This document shows positions 36,001 to 48,000 of a DNA stretch of 64,000 bases, in pieces (the stretch's first letter is position 1; every line of letters begins with the position of its first letter). The translations under genes were made by a program, and so were the position numbers. Location: positions 9,568,499-9,632,498 of the forward strand of contig CM026551.1 of NCBI GenBank assembly GCA_015143295.1. The letters are read 5' to 3'. The notes beneath the pieces were generated by a model that saw only the letters and a program-made list of their open reading frames with translations, had not been told where the DNA came from and did not search any database. Source of the DNA: Tetracentron sinense (taxonomy: Eukaryota; Streptophyta; Magnoliopsida; Trochodendrales; Trochodendraceae).

Positions 36001-39000
36001 AATGTATGAAATATGAAAAGTAAGAAAAGTAAGAAAAAAAAGAAGGAAGGAAAAAGAAAGAAAAAGAAAGAAAGACACACGAAAGTGATAATGCATGTTT
36101 GTGTTGTGCACCACCGGATACCATCAGAAATGGCGAGATGTATGCCAAAGTAAGTAAGCCGTCATATCGGAAATGTACTAAGCCGTCCGTACCGGATAAT
36201 GTACGAAGGGTGGTATCTCGGTAAAGTAAAGTATAGTAACCCCTTTCCTTATACGGTAAAACGGTATTTTAAGTTATTACTAATGCATGTGAATGTGTTG
36301 TTCATGGAATGATAAAGTATGAAGTATAAAAAGTAAGAAAAGAAGAAAGGTAAGAATGTAAGAAAAGTAAGAAAAAGAAAAGAAAAGTAAGAAAGTGAGA
36401 AAAGAAGAAAGTAAGAAAAGAAATAAAGAAATTGACGTAATGTATGTGCTTGTTTCTGCACTCTGATTATGTATGTGAATTGATGTATGAATCTATAAAA
36501 TGCATGTAATTTAATGTTCATTATATTGTTCACTATGGTCTGTTATATACGCGGAGTAACTCGTTACTCAGCCGATGACTTTTGTTGTCGGCAGGTTCAG
36601 GTTCAGGTATTGATTTTTGTGTACCCCGACCGTGGGAAGAGGATGAATATTTCGGGGAACCGGAGGGTGATTATGCTGAGGAAGAACGGGATCTCGATCG
36701 CGGCCCTACTTTTGAATTTAATTTGTTTGTGGTCAATTTTCAGGAGGACTTTAATTGACCTTATGGATATTTATGTTTAGTTTAGTTTGATGATGATCAT
36801 GATGGAGGGTTAGTATTTATTTTATTTCAGTTGTAGTAGAGATTATGGATTTAGTTGATGTCATTAATGGAAGAAATTTTTAAGTTCAGATTTTAGTATG
36901 CCTTTAAAGCTTATTAAATGGATTAAGTCAAGTAAGTCACGTGCCAAGATTTCACATCCTCCCAGGTGTGGTTTTGGGGCGTGACACTGTCTGATGTTGA
37001 AGCCGAGTATAGGGCAATGACTCATGGAGTGACTGAATTTTTATGGTTGAAAATCTTATTACGTGATTTGGGAATTAAGATAGATGTTACAATGAAGTTG
37101 TTTTTTGACAACAAAGCAACTATTAACATTGGTAAAAATCTGGTTCTGTATGATTGTGCTAAACACATAGAGGTTGATAGGCACTTCATCAGAGAACAGA
37201 CTATTTCTCAAAATTTGTGTGTACTGTTTACATCCAAACATATATTTGTTGATATTCTCACTAAAGGTGTTGTCAACGCATCCTTAAATTCGGTTCTTAG
37301 CAAGTTGGGCATGATGGATATCTATGCACAACTTGAGGGGTGAATATTGAGATATATTGTTATTATTATTGTGGGTGTAGATACGCTATATCATGTTTGT
37401 TACTTCCATCTCTTTTTGATAACAAGTTAGGTCAAGTTTAATGACATATATATTTTTTCATGTGTAAACATATAGATGTAACTAAAATATCTCTCGAACT
37501 ATTGTAATGTGTAAAATAGAAATATATCATTACTATTATTATAAAATAAGAAAATACATTTCTACAAATTAATTCTAGCGCACTCAAGTTATAGATCAGG
37601 TGATTCTCCACATATAAAATATTCAACTTTAAACAAAGGTGTTTAGGGTGAAATTTGGGGAAGTTTTGTTGTTTACCAAATTTATCTTTATATCCATTTT
37701 CAATCCTCATGTGTAATGCATGAATTTGATGTGTCTATACATGACTAGTTCGATTATAATCTATTTATAGATAAAATACACGAATAAAATGAACTATAAG
37801 CAAATTACCCTTGTTCTTGGGGAAAGTCATTGATCTAATAAATTCTCCCAAAGTAGTGTTTTGATGCAAGAGATTGAAGAGGAATGGCCACAATCAGGTA
37901 TAAAGCATCTAATTGAAGAGGGGTTTCAATAGGTTGGAGTTTGAATGGGTTTAGGGGCATTTCTCAGAAAAAAAGCACTTTGGTAGACTTCAGTCGAAGC
38001 CTACTGAAGTTATGAATTTTTATACCAGCTGTATGTAATGTTTCAAGTGAATTGAACAAAACATACAAAATATTTCTGACACGTGTCAGTGAAACTAAGC
38101 AATCATTTTCCTTCAGAAGTGTATCATTTGAGACCCCACAAAACTGATTCATGTCGGCAGAAGTTACCAATATACTTCGACATTTTAAACCTTGGCTTTA
38201 TGTCCTTGACACTGTTTTTACATATGGGAAAGTAAGATTTCCTAGTTTCTTAACCGATCAAAAAAAAAAGTTTATACCTTTGCATGCCAGTACCAAAAAC
38301 CAATGACTTAGAACTTGGTTATACTCCATACGATCGGTCCTTGGTGAGAGGGGGAAGGGAGAATCAGGGCCCGAAGAACGAGCTGTGCAAGGACGCGAGG
38401 ACATGGCAAGTAAGCAGCAAGGTTCTCCCTTTCGGACCGATTACAACAAGCTCACAACTTCTTAATAAGTTCTAAAGGAGAGGGATATTGTTAGCTTTTA
38501 TAGTTTTGAATCAACAATTGAATAAGAAGAGAATTTAAGCTTGTCAATAGCTGGGTAGCTGCCCCTGCCCGAGACTATTGGTACACTTGTTGAGAATGTG
38601 ACTGCATGTAATTGATGCTTTCCAAAGTATCTGAATAGGATTTAAATTTTGGGCAGCAATAGATGCATGATGCCATGAAGCAGCTCACATACGGCTCAGT
38701 TTGACATTGCATATATTATATTTTGTAGGCAGGGGATCCGAACTCCAACAAGCTCTGTGAATTCGATTCCCAAGCCATTGAAGTTTCTGTGTCCCCATTA
38801 TGGAACTCTTAAAGCATATTATGAAACAATGAGAGATTCAGATGTGAAGGTACAGTCTGGCTGGGCATTTGCATAATTGTGTATAAAGAACTAGTTTGTA
38901 TGATTTGCTTTCTCTTTTAATTGCATTTGCAGGAATACATGGCAGACATACTTTCAGTTTTGGCCTTGACCATGTCTGCAGAAGGAGAACAGGTACGTGG

Positions 39001-42000
39001 AGTTATCTTACAATGTAAATTCTATTTTGAATTGCTCGACACTCTATTTGGTGATTGCCTGATCATGTGATGAGGATATTTTTGGTGATATAATTTTTTC
39101 CCTTTTTTGTTAGTTAATGATTAACTTACCTTTTGAAAATGTAATTGTTGAACTAAAAGAAGTATAGTGGAAGACAAGGAAAGGAGTTAGGGAAGAGATT
39201 CTTCCCCTCTTTTTCTCTTGTTGCTTGTAGTCATTTAGATCCTCATGTATATATTATAAGGCACCACAGAGCAAAACCTTGTCATAACATGTTTATTTTC
39301 CAAGGGGATGTGAATATATTTTTAACCTTTTTCCCCCCGAATATCAGTAATTGACTTGTTTCCCTTGTTTGACTGTTTCAGGAGAGCCTAAAGTACAGGT
39401 TGTTGGGTTCAGTTGGAAATAATATTGATTCATGGGGCCATGCGTATGTCAGGTGAGCATCTTCTGACCCATAGTCTATATATAAAAATTCTGGCATCTT
39501 TAGTGGACCTAACCAGTCCCCTCAGTTACTAATAGGGGAGAAAAATTGGAGTAAACAGTCTATTTGGTACAAACTTCTCCTACAGTGAGATGAACTAGAA
39601 GTTCCTGATTGATGATTTTCAATAGGAAGTAGATCTTTATTTCCGTATATGTGTAAGATAAAAGTTTCAAACTTCAATTTTGGTATAAACTTCGGTTTCA
39701 CAGGACAAAAGGAAACAATTTTGACTTTTGAGGAAATTTATGGGCATTGGTAAAAACTAAGGGACTATGGAAAAATTATTGAAGGATTGGAAATCTAGGA
39801 TGAATTTTTAGGAAATGATTAGATAAGCATCAGTGCATTCGGAATAGGAAGGGAGCTAAATTTGGCCTGGCAGTAAGTGCGGAAACTTCTCAGTTCGATC
39901 TCCATAGTTGTTAAAGGCGTCACCTCAGGCGGTCACCTAGGCGACTAGGCGCTTTGCTAGGTTCCGGCGAATGGCCGCCTCAGGCGGTCATTATTAAAAA
40001 TCTAATATATATAATTATTATTGTTTAAGGATATAAAAATTTATTTTATTTGAATATGATTGTTCGGTAACAAAAAAATATACTATTTTATATACTTCTC
40101 ATGTCTTTTATAATATAATATGTTAGTATTTGTATATCTAACAAAAAAAAGTTTGAAGATAGAAGAAAAAAAAAAAAAGACGAATGGTGTCAAGTATGTT
40201 TCTATCATGTTAACTTGTTCTCTCTCTCAATGGGTGGACCAAATGGTCTCTCTCCCTCTATTTATGGGTGGACCATATAGTCCCCATTTGTTTTTTTCCA
40301 TGATTGTTAAATTACAGCTAGCTTAGGTGGCCCAATAAAAATTTAAGAGCCTTTAAATGTCTCAAATTTCTTCTAGCCCCCCCCCCCCCCCAAACCCTTT
40401 TAAACTCATAATTAAAACAGTCTTTTATAGTTTAAACAAGTGCAAACTCTATAGTTTTATATTTTACTTATCAATATTATTTTTATTACTTATCTAGAGT
40501 ATAATCGATAAAAAGAAATAAATGAGAATAAGCGGTATGACATCTCCCTCTCCCTCCCCCCCCCTTCTTTCTGCCCTGTTCAACATCACATTTTATTGTC
40601 GGGCTATTTTCTGCTTTTTATTCAGTCTTATATTCTCCCTTCTCTCTTTCCTGTTGGGATGTCTATTTTTTATCACTCACAATCTCTCTCTCCCCTCTTT
40701 CAGTAGTTATTGTAGACTTAATTTTTATTCTATTTTTTTCCAACACTTGAAATCCCCCTTTATTATTCTTAGAATTGTCTCTAGCGATGGTTCTATCAAA
40801 GTACGTCTTGACAATGATGTAATTTATATGAATGTAGGGCATCTTATAAAAGAAAATGCATCATACATAGATCTCATAGTAGGAGAAATTTCTGCAACAA
40901 AAAGTTCATCAGGCGACGCCTCGGGCGCCTCAGGCTACCGACTCAGGCGTCCATGGGGTTTGTCGCCTGGTTGCCTTGACAACTATGTTGATCTCTCTAT
41001 CAGTCCTTAAACCCAGTTCTCTTGAGTTTGTTCCCTCATCGGGTAGTGTGGAATCCAGGCATCCCTTCCAGGGTCTCATTTTTTATCTGGAATGCAACAT
41101 TGAACAAAATTTTAACTTGTGACCATTTGCAGCACCAATGATGGAATATGGCTAACCGGTGTTTCATGTGTTTAGAAGCAGAAGAATCAGTAGATCATTT
41201 GCTCCTTCATTGTACCTATGCGATCAAAATCTGGGATTTCTTTTTGTCTCGCTTGGGTATGGTATGGGCCTTCCCCTCATCATTTCTAGCATTCTTAGCA
41301 AGTTGGTTCCGACCAAGCAAGAAGGAGGCATGGGAGGTCATTTAGGCAGTTGTGCCAGGAGCTATCTTATGGATGCTTTGGAAGGAAATGAACCGCAGAG
41401 TTTTTGAGGATTCTACAGTCTCTCAGTCCTGATTGTGTGCTAGGACTCGGACTCTAGTGTTGCAGTGGGCGGGGTTATGTGCCGATGGGGATGATATTCA
41501 AGAGGTGTTGGGCTAATTAGCTGGGGCTGTGGTTCCTAGTTTAGGAGGCAGGTTTTTCTTTTTGTGTTTAGGTGCTTTTGAGTTTATTTTCTTATAAACT
41601 CCGTGCTTGCGCCTCCTCTTTTGCCTGTATCCTTGTCTCTTTTAATATATTTTGGCTTTTATTGATAAAAAAAAAAAAAATGTTTCCCCCCCAAATTTAG
41701 TCATGACGTTTAACATAATAGAGGTTTTAGACCAGATCTTTCTTTATTTACTTTTTTTGGCTTCCTCGTCTTTCTACATCACCATGCACATATGCCTTAT
41801 GCTAAAATGTTCCTTTTGTTGATGGGGTTATTTATAGTATTTTATGTAATTAGCTATACCGTGTGTATTACGCGTACCGTGTCAATACGTGTAATACACA
41901 AAAGGGTAAAAGCGTAATTCTCTTCTTGAGTAATAATATATAAAGGAAATGAGAGACATGAATCATTCATACTCCCTAACCCTAATCAATTTGTTCTCTC

Positions 42001-45000
42001 TCTTCTCTATACTCTACCTTTTTTTTTCTTTGGTATCAAAGCTTATTGATCTAAGGGGTATATAAAGAACACAAAAGTGAACAAAAAAAGGGAAAAAATT
42101 TCTGATGTCGGATGACGTCAACGTTCGTATGGACTGACATCATCTGGTGCAATGACATCCGTCGGATCTCGACTATAAAGGTTTGTTTTAAGAGGTCCTG
42201 ATTTTAGAAAATTTTAGAATCAAGTTTCATATGATTTGGAGTTGCTTTGAGAAAGTTATGACAATTTTTGTGGGAAGAGAAAAAAATTCAGAAAAATGCC
42301 GATTTAGTGTTTTCTAGCCATCAAATTAGTAAAGATTTTTTTTTTTTTAGTTTAATCACAAGTGGATTCTTCATTTTTTATGCTTTGATCTAATGGAGGT
42401 CAAGGTATTAAACTTTAGTTTCGCTATAAACTTCGGTCGCTAAGGAAGTTGACATGTTTCGAGGAAATTTAAAGAAGTCCAAGGAAGTTATGTAAAAATT
42501 AAGGTTGTCTAGGAAACTTTAAGGAAAGATTGAAAATCTAAGATAAAACTTTAAAAAATCAACACTTAAGCATAAATAAGTTGGAGAAAGGGTTTGGAGG
42601 ATTGAGGGATTAGAAAAGAGAGGAGAGGAAAAAGAGCAGTTAGGGTAAATTGCTTAGTTAGAAATTAGAGAACCGTACTAGCATATTATATAAAAAGAGA
42701 ACAGTACATATTTGCCATTTTACAAGTATACCATCGATATTACATACATCAATACTCCCCCCTCAAGCTGGAGCATAAACATTAAGCATGCCCAGCTTGA
42801 CAATAATATCCTGAAGAATAGCAGAGTCAACCGGCTTAATGAAGATATTAGCAAGTTCTTGAGAAAACGAAACATATTAAAGAGATAAAGAACCATTCCA
42901 GACTTTCTCACGGAGAAAGTGAATATCAACTTCAATGTGCTTTGTCCACTCATGAAGCACACAATCTGAGGTAATCTTTGTAGCAACCTTGTTATCAAAA
43001 TATAAGGATATAGGGCCTTTAACAGGAAACTCTAACTCAAAGAGGAGAGAACGAAGCCATAAGAGTTCACAAGTGTTATGAGCAAATGCACGATATTCTG
43101 TTTCGGCACTAGACTGAGTTGCCTCCAAGGAAAACACAATAGCCAGAGGTGAAACGACGGTCAATAGCAGATCTGGCCCAATCAACATTTGTATAGCCGG
43201 AGATATCGAGTTGACCATGTGAGCGATATACAAGTCCACAACTGGGTCTAGCCTTGATATATCAGAGAATACGATGAACAACAACAAGGTGTGAAGCACG
43301 GCGAGTATGCATAAACTGGCTAATCATGCTGACAACAAATGTAATATCAGGTCGTGTAAGGGTGAGATATATCAAGTGACCCACAAAACGCTAATAAGCA
43401 CGAGGATCCGAAAGAAGATCACCCTCACTATCATGCAATGAGAGCTTCGGATCCATGAGAGAAGTATCGGGTTTACATCCACTCATATTAGTATCGCTGT
43501 GTAGGGCAAGTGCATACTTCCGTTTTGACAGAAAAATTCTCTTTTTAAATCGAGCAATCTCCAGACGAAGAAAGTACTTCAGATGCTTAGATCTTTGACA
43601 TCAAAGGTATGCCCCAGTGGCTAGCTCATGCTTAGCATGAGAGATAAATGAGGAGTCATTGCTAATCAAGATGATATCATCGACATATACCAGGAGAATA
43701 GTGTCGCCTGAGGTACCAGAATGGATAAAAACAGTATGATCAGAGTAACATTGCTGGAAGCCCATGCTAAGGACCACTTCATTGAAGCGATGAAACCAAA
43801 CACGGAGTGACTGCTTCAAACCATATATAGACTTCCAAAGTCTACAAACCTTTCCAGACTCCTCCTGAAGCAAGAAACCAGGAGGGGAATCCATATACAT
43901 CTCAGTGAGATGTCTATTAAGAAAAACATTCTTGATGTCTAACTGATAGAGGGTCAACTCTGATTTGCCGCAAGAGAGAGGAGAGCATGAACATAAGTCA
44001 GTTTGACCATAGGTGCAAAAGTAGCATCATATTCAAGCCCATAAGTTTGAGTAAAGCCGCGGGCAACAAGACGAGCCTTATACCGAGCAACACTGCCATT
44101 AGAGTTATGTTTGACGGTGAAGACACAATGACAGCCCACAAGTTTCTTCCCAGCTAGAAGGGGAACCATATCCCAAGTCTAATTAGACTGAAGAACATTC
44201 ATTTCATCAACCATAGCACTCTTCCACTCAGGATGAAGAAGAGCATCACAAACGGACCGAGGAATAGTCCCAGAGTCAATTGTCGAAATGAAGGCCTGGT
44301 ACGAGGGAGATACAACCTGATAACAAACATACTTGGCAATGGGATAAGGAGTAACACAGGAGCGAACACCCTTGCGATGAGCAATAGGTATCTCAATGTA
44401 ACGACCTGAATATTTAGTAATTCCTAGTATTACCTAAGTATATAAGTCATTATATTACTTAATTAGGTGATAATGGAGTATATTAAGCTTAATACATAAA
44501 GCTTAGTGTTAATATAGGTATTTAACACTAAAGTAATTTAATTAGGTGATAATGGAATATATATTAAGCTTAATGTATAAAGCTTAGTATTAATATGGGA
44601 AATTAACACTAAAGTAATTTAATTAGGTGATAATAGAATATATATTAAGCTTAATGTATAATGCTTAGTGTTAAAATAAGTATTTAATACTAAAGTAAAT
44701 TGGATCATGACAAGTGGCAATATTTAAAGGTGGATGCCCATTTATTTAAGTAAAAGTTGATAATGAGCTAAGAGGAGGACACATGGCAAATGCCACATGT
44801 CAACACCACAAAAAAAGGGACGTCCAAGATTAACTGGGGTTAGAGTAAATTAACTATGATGAGTTAATCATGAGTTAATTAGTGGAGTTAAGAAAGTGTG
44901 ATGATGATCATGTGGATTTAATCAAAGAAATATAAGAGGGATGAACCAAAGCTCACGCCCACTTTAATGACCCTAGGGGTGTGAACTCAAGTTAAGGAAG

Positions 45001-48000
45001 TTAACCATGGGGTTATGAACTTAGTTGATAGGGCATTAACCCTTAAGCCATGTACAATGTACACGCCCACCTTGGTGATACATGAATTGTGGTTAAAATA
45101 ATTAGTTAACCATGAATGTAATCAATGAATTGGTGTTATACATGGACCATGATAAACATAGGGTTATACCACACATCTAACCATGGTTAGACCATGGGTT
45201 AAAATATATACCTTAGTTAAAAGAATGTTGGAACTAAAGAAATTATGACATTCATGAACCAAAAGAAATGAGATAGACCAAAGGTCTCTTATCTAGAGAG
45301 TGCTCCACGCATATCCTTGTTAACTATGGTTAAGTATGTCACCTTGGTTAGTTAAGTCACTTATCAAGCTTGGATATCCATGAATCTAATTTAATGGGTG
45401 AAGAGAATTAAATCTCATACTTTGAACAAGCTCACACCCAACCATGGTTAGTAATTAACTTAACCATGAAGGTAACTTGGGGGAAGTAATCTAATTAATA
45501 GGATACATGTATTGTGGCTTTTATTAAATACTTAACCATGAGTTAAAGTGAACTATGGTTAGGTTAGTGCATGTGCACAAGTGATACATGCATCATGGAC
45601 TAGATAAACCTATTTAAGGGAATATAATAATTTAATTGGATACATGAAAATAATATAATTCATGAATCATGAATTAAGAAAGGGAATGAACCAAAAGTAA
45701 TGACAAATGAGTGAACCTACATTTATTAGAGGCCAAAGCCTTGCCTATATAAGGAGACCCTAGACACCCATTTGCATGCTCATTCGGTCATTCCATGGTG
45801 ACAACTTCTTGAGAGACTAGAAGACCCACACACCCACTTTGGTATTCACTTGGTCCAAACCATGAGGGGATAGTGAGAGAGCAAGGGAGAAAAAGAGGAA
45901 AGAAAGAAAAGAAAAAGGAAGAGAAAAAGAAGAAGAAAGAAAGAAAGAAAAGAAGAAAGGGATCGTGCCAAGCCCTACTTCGGTTTCAGTAAAAAGAGTA
46001 AGTTATATTCGATAATATTATTTTGAATAATATTTTAGAATGAGGGTTAGTAAGTAAAATTCTGAATTAATATTCTAAAAAACGATTTAGAATAGAGGTT
46101 AGTATTTTCGAAATAAATACTATGAGAAGAAATGAATATTCTATTATATTCTGAATAATAAATTATTATTTGATGATATTATGTGGATACGTTGGAAAAT
46201 AGTAAAATAATACTATGTTGATGCTATGTTGGAATGCTGAAAAAGAGTAAAAGAATACTATGCTGAAAATAATAAATGCGATGCTATGGTAAAGTGCTAA
46301 AAATATAAAGTAATGATACTTTATTGTTATATTTTCTACGTATGTTACATTCTAATTTATGATAAGAGAAATGATGTATTTGAAATACGAAAAAGAATTA
46401 TTCTAAATTATAAAATTATAGTTATGAGATAGCTATAATAAAGATAATTAGAATGAAAAGTGTATAATCATAATGTTGTGATTTATATGAAATTATTATC
46501 TTATAATGTCTTAAAGAGAAGACAAGGAAAAGATAAATACACTTATCTTAAAAAGGCCTCAAGATAGTGGCAAGGCAAATGGATACCAGTTGGCAAAAAA
46601 TCATGAGGGGTTAATGAAAATTCCAAGACGGGGTGAGCCAAAGGCAAAAAATCATGAGGGATTAATGATAACTCCAAGATGGGGTGAGTCTAAGACAAAA
46701 ACTCATGAGGGGTTAATGAAAACTAACTCCAAGACGGGGTGAGTCTAAAGAGGTACCTTGCAGTAATCATCTTGAGAGGCGAAATTAAGATAAGTCTGGA
46801 AGATAAAAGAAAAGATAAAGGAAGATAAAAATTGTTTATCTTAAAAAGGTCTCAAGATAGTGGCAAGGCAAAGGGATATCATTTGGCAAAAACTCATGAG
46901 AGGTTAATGAAAACTTTAAGACGGGGTGAGCCTAAGGCAAAAACTCATGAGGGGTTAATGAAAACTCCAAGACGGGGTGAGCCTAAGACAAAAACTCATG
47001 AGGGGTTAATGAAAACTCCAAGACGGGGTGAGCCTAAGACAAAAACTCATGAGGGGTTAATGATAACTCCAAAACGGGGTGAGTCTAAAGAGGTACCTTT
47101 CAGTGATCAACTTGAGACACAGAGTTAAGATAAATCGGATCCAAAGTAAAAGATGTATAAAGTAAATGGTTTAATATTATATTTTTGTAATAAAGTTGTT
47201 ATCTAAAAGTTTTATTATGCTTATTCTAACTTATTGTTCAACATAATATTATGGAATATTCTTATTGGGCTTCATAGCTCACTGACTTTTTATGCCGCCA
47301 GATGATCAGTGAAAGAACAACTTGAAAGTGACGTTCGAGAAAAGACGGAGTTGCTTTTGACTATGCTGTTACATTTTGTGATATGTTCATTTTGATGTAA
47401 TTAAGTTGATTATATAAACCTTAACTTTAATTATGGACATGGTTATGATGGCTATTGCGTATGGATGGATAAGGGTTTAAAAAGTTTTAAATTCCCTTGA
47501 TAATTTATGCTTCCGCAAACTATAATAAAAATAATCTCACGGACGGATTACTCTTATATTTCATTAGTGAAATGTTAAGTTTAAGTCGGGTCGTGACACT
47601 CAAGATCAGAAGCAGTAGGAGTAACAATAGCAGGAGAAGGAATAAGAATAACAGAGGGTAAATAAGTACCTCGAGGAGTGGCCTGAGGGGAAGACTATGG
47701 TAGAGGCGCATCGGAGGAGGAACTAGGTGTCTGGTGGCTAGAGTACGTGAGAAACTCCTTCTATTGTGGGAGGTCCCCTGCAATAAGTAAAAGCATAGAG
47801 ACAGGAGAAACAGTAGGTGAAGGCACAGAGACAGGTGGCACCGTAAGAGCAGGAGAGAAATAAGGGATTGTCTCGAAAAAAGTAACTCCAGAGAGATAAG
47901 GAAACAATGAGACTGAGGGTCATAACACCGATAGCCTTTAGAGGTGCTAGAGTAACCAACAAAGACACATTGAATGGGCTTATCATCCAATTTCTGACAA

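Larger units (their letters stand above)
33678..36986 (+). mobile_element. 3.3 kb solo LTR splitting a Copia RNase H
   Basis: It begins TGTAGAGACCCGAAAT and ends GGGGCGTGACA. The flanks are GCCGTC and CTGTC, an imperfect duplication. Coding sequence on either side belongs to one RNase H domain, which fixes the boundaries independently. The interior contains nine spaced AGGATGTGAAGAAC motifs (34658-35160) and a ~313 bp duplication (about 35690-36300). No coding domain is seen. Likely Ty3/Gypsy LTR. Confidence 0.8.
7877..38728 (+). other. RPN1 intron 2, 30.9 kb, filled with transposable elements
   Basis: The intron runs from GTAATC at 7877 to TTTTGTAG at 38728. The coding phase across it is 101+121 bases, which restores frame. 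It contains LINE, solo LTR, hAT, Mutator-like, Copia and TRIM sequences described individually. About 7880-8940 and 37400-38728 look like the original intron ends and hold no recognisable gene. Confidence 0.9.

Noticed and set aside
36249..36533. Phe/Ser/Tyr-rich minus frame
   Set aside because: It is the complement of (GAAAG)n purine-rich sequence, which gives membrane-like peptides by composition alone.
40522..41010. 162-codon frame
   Set aside because: It begins inside the non-autonomous hAT, is built from CT-rich low-complexity sequence, and runs across the element's right terminus into the LINE.
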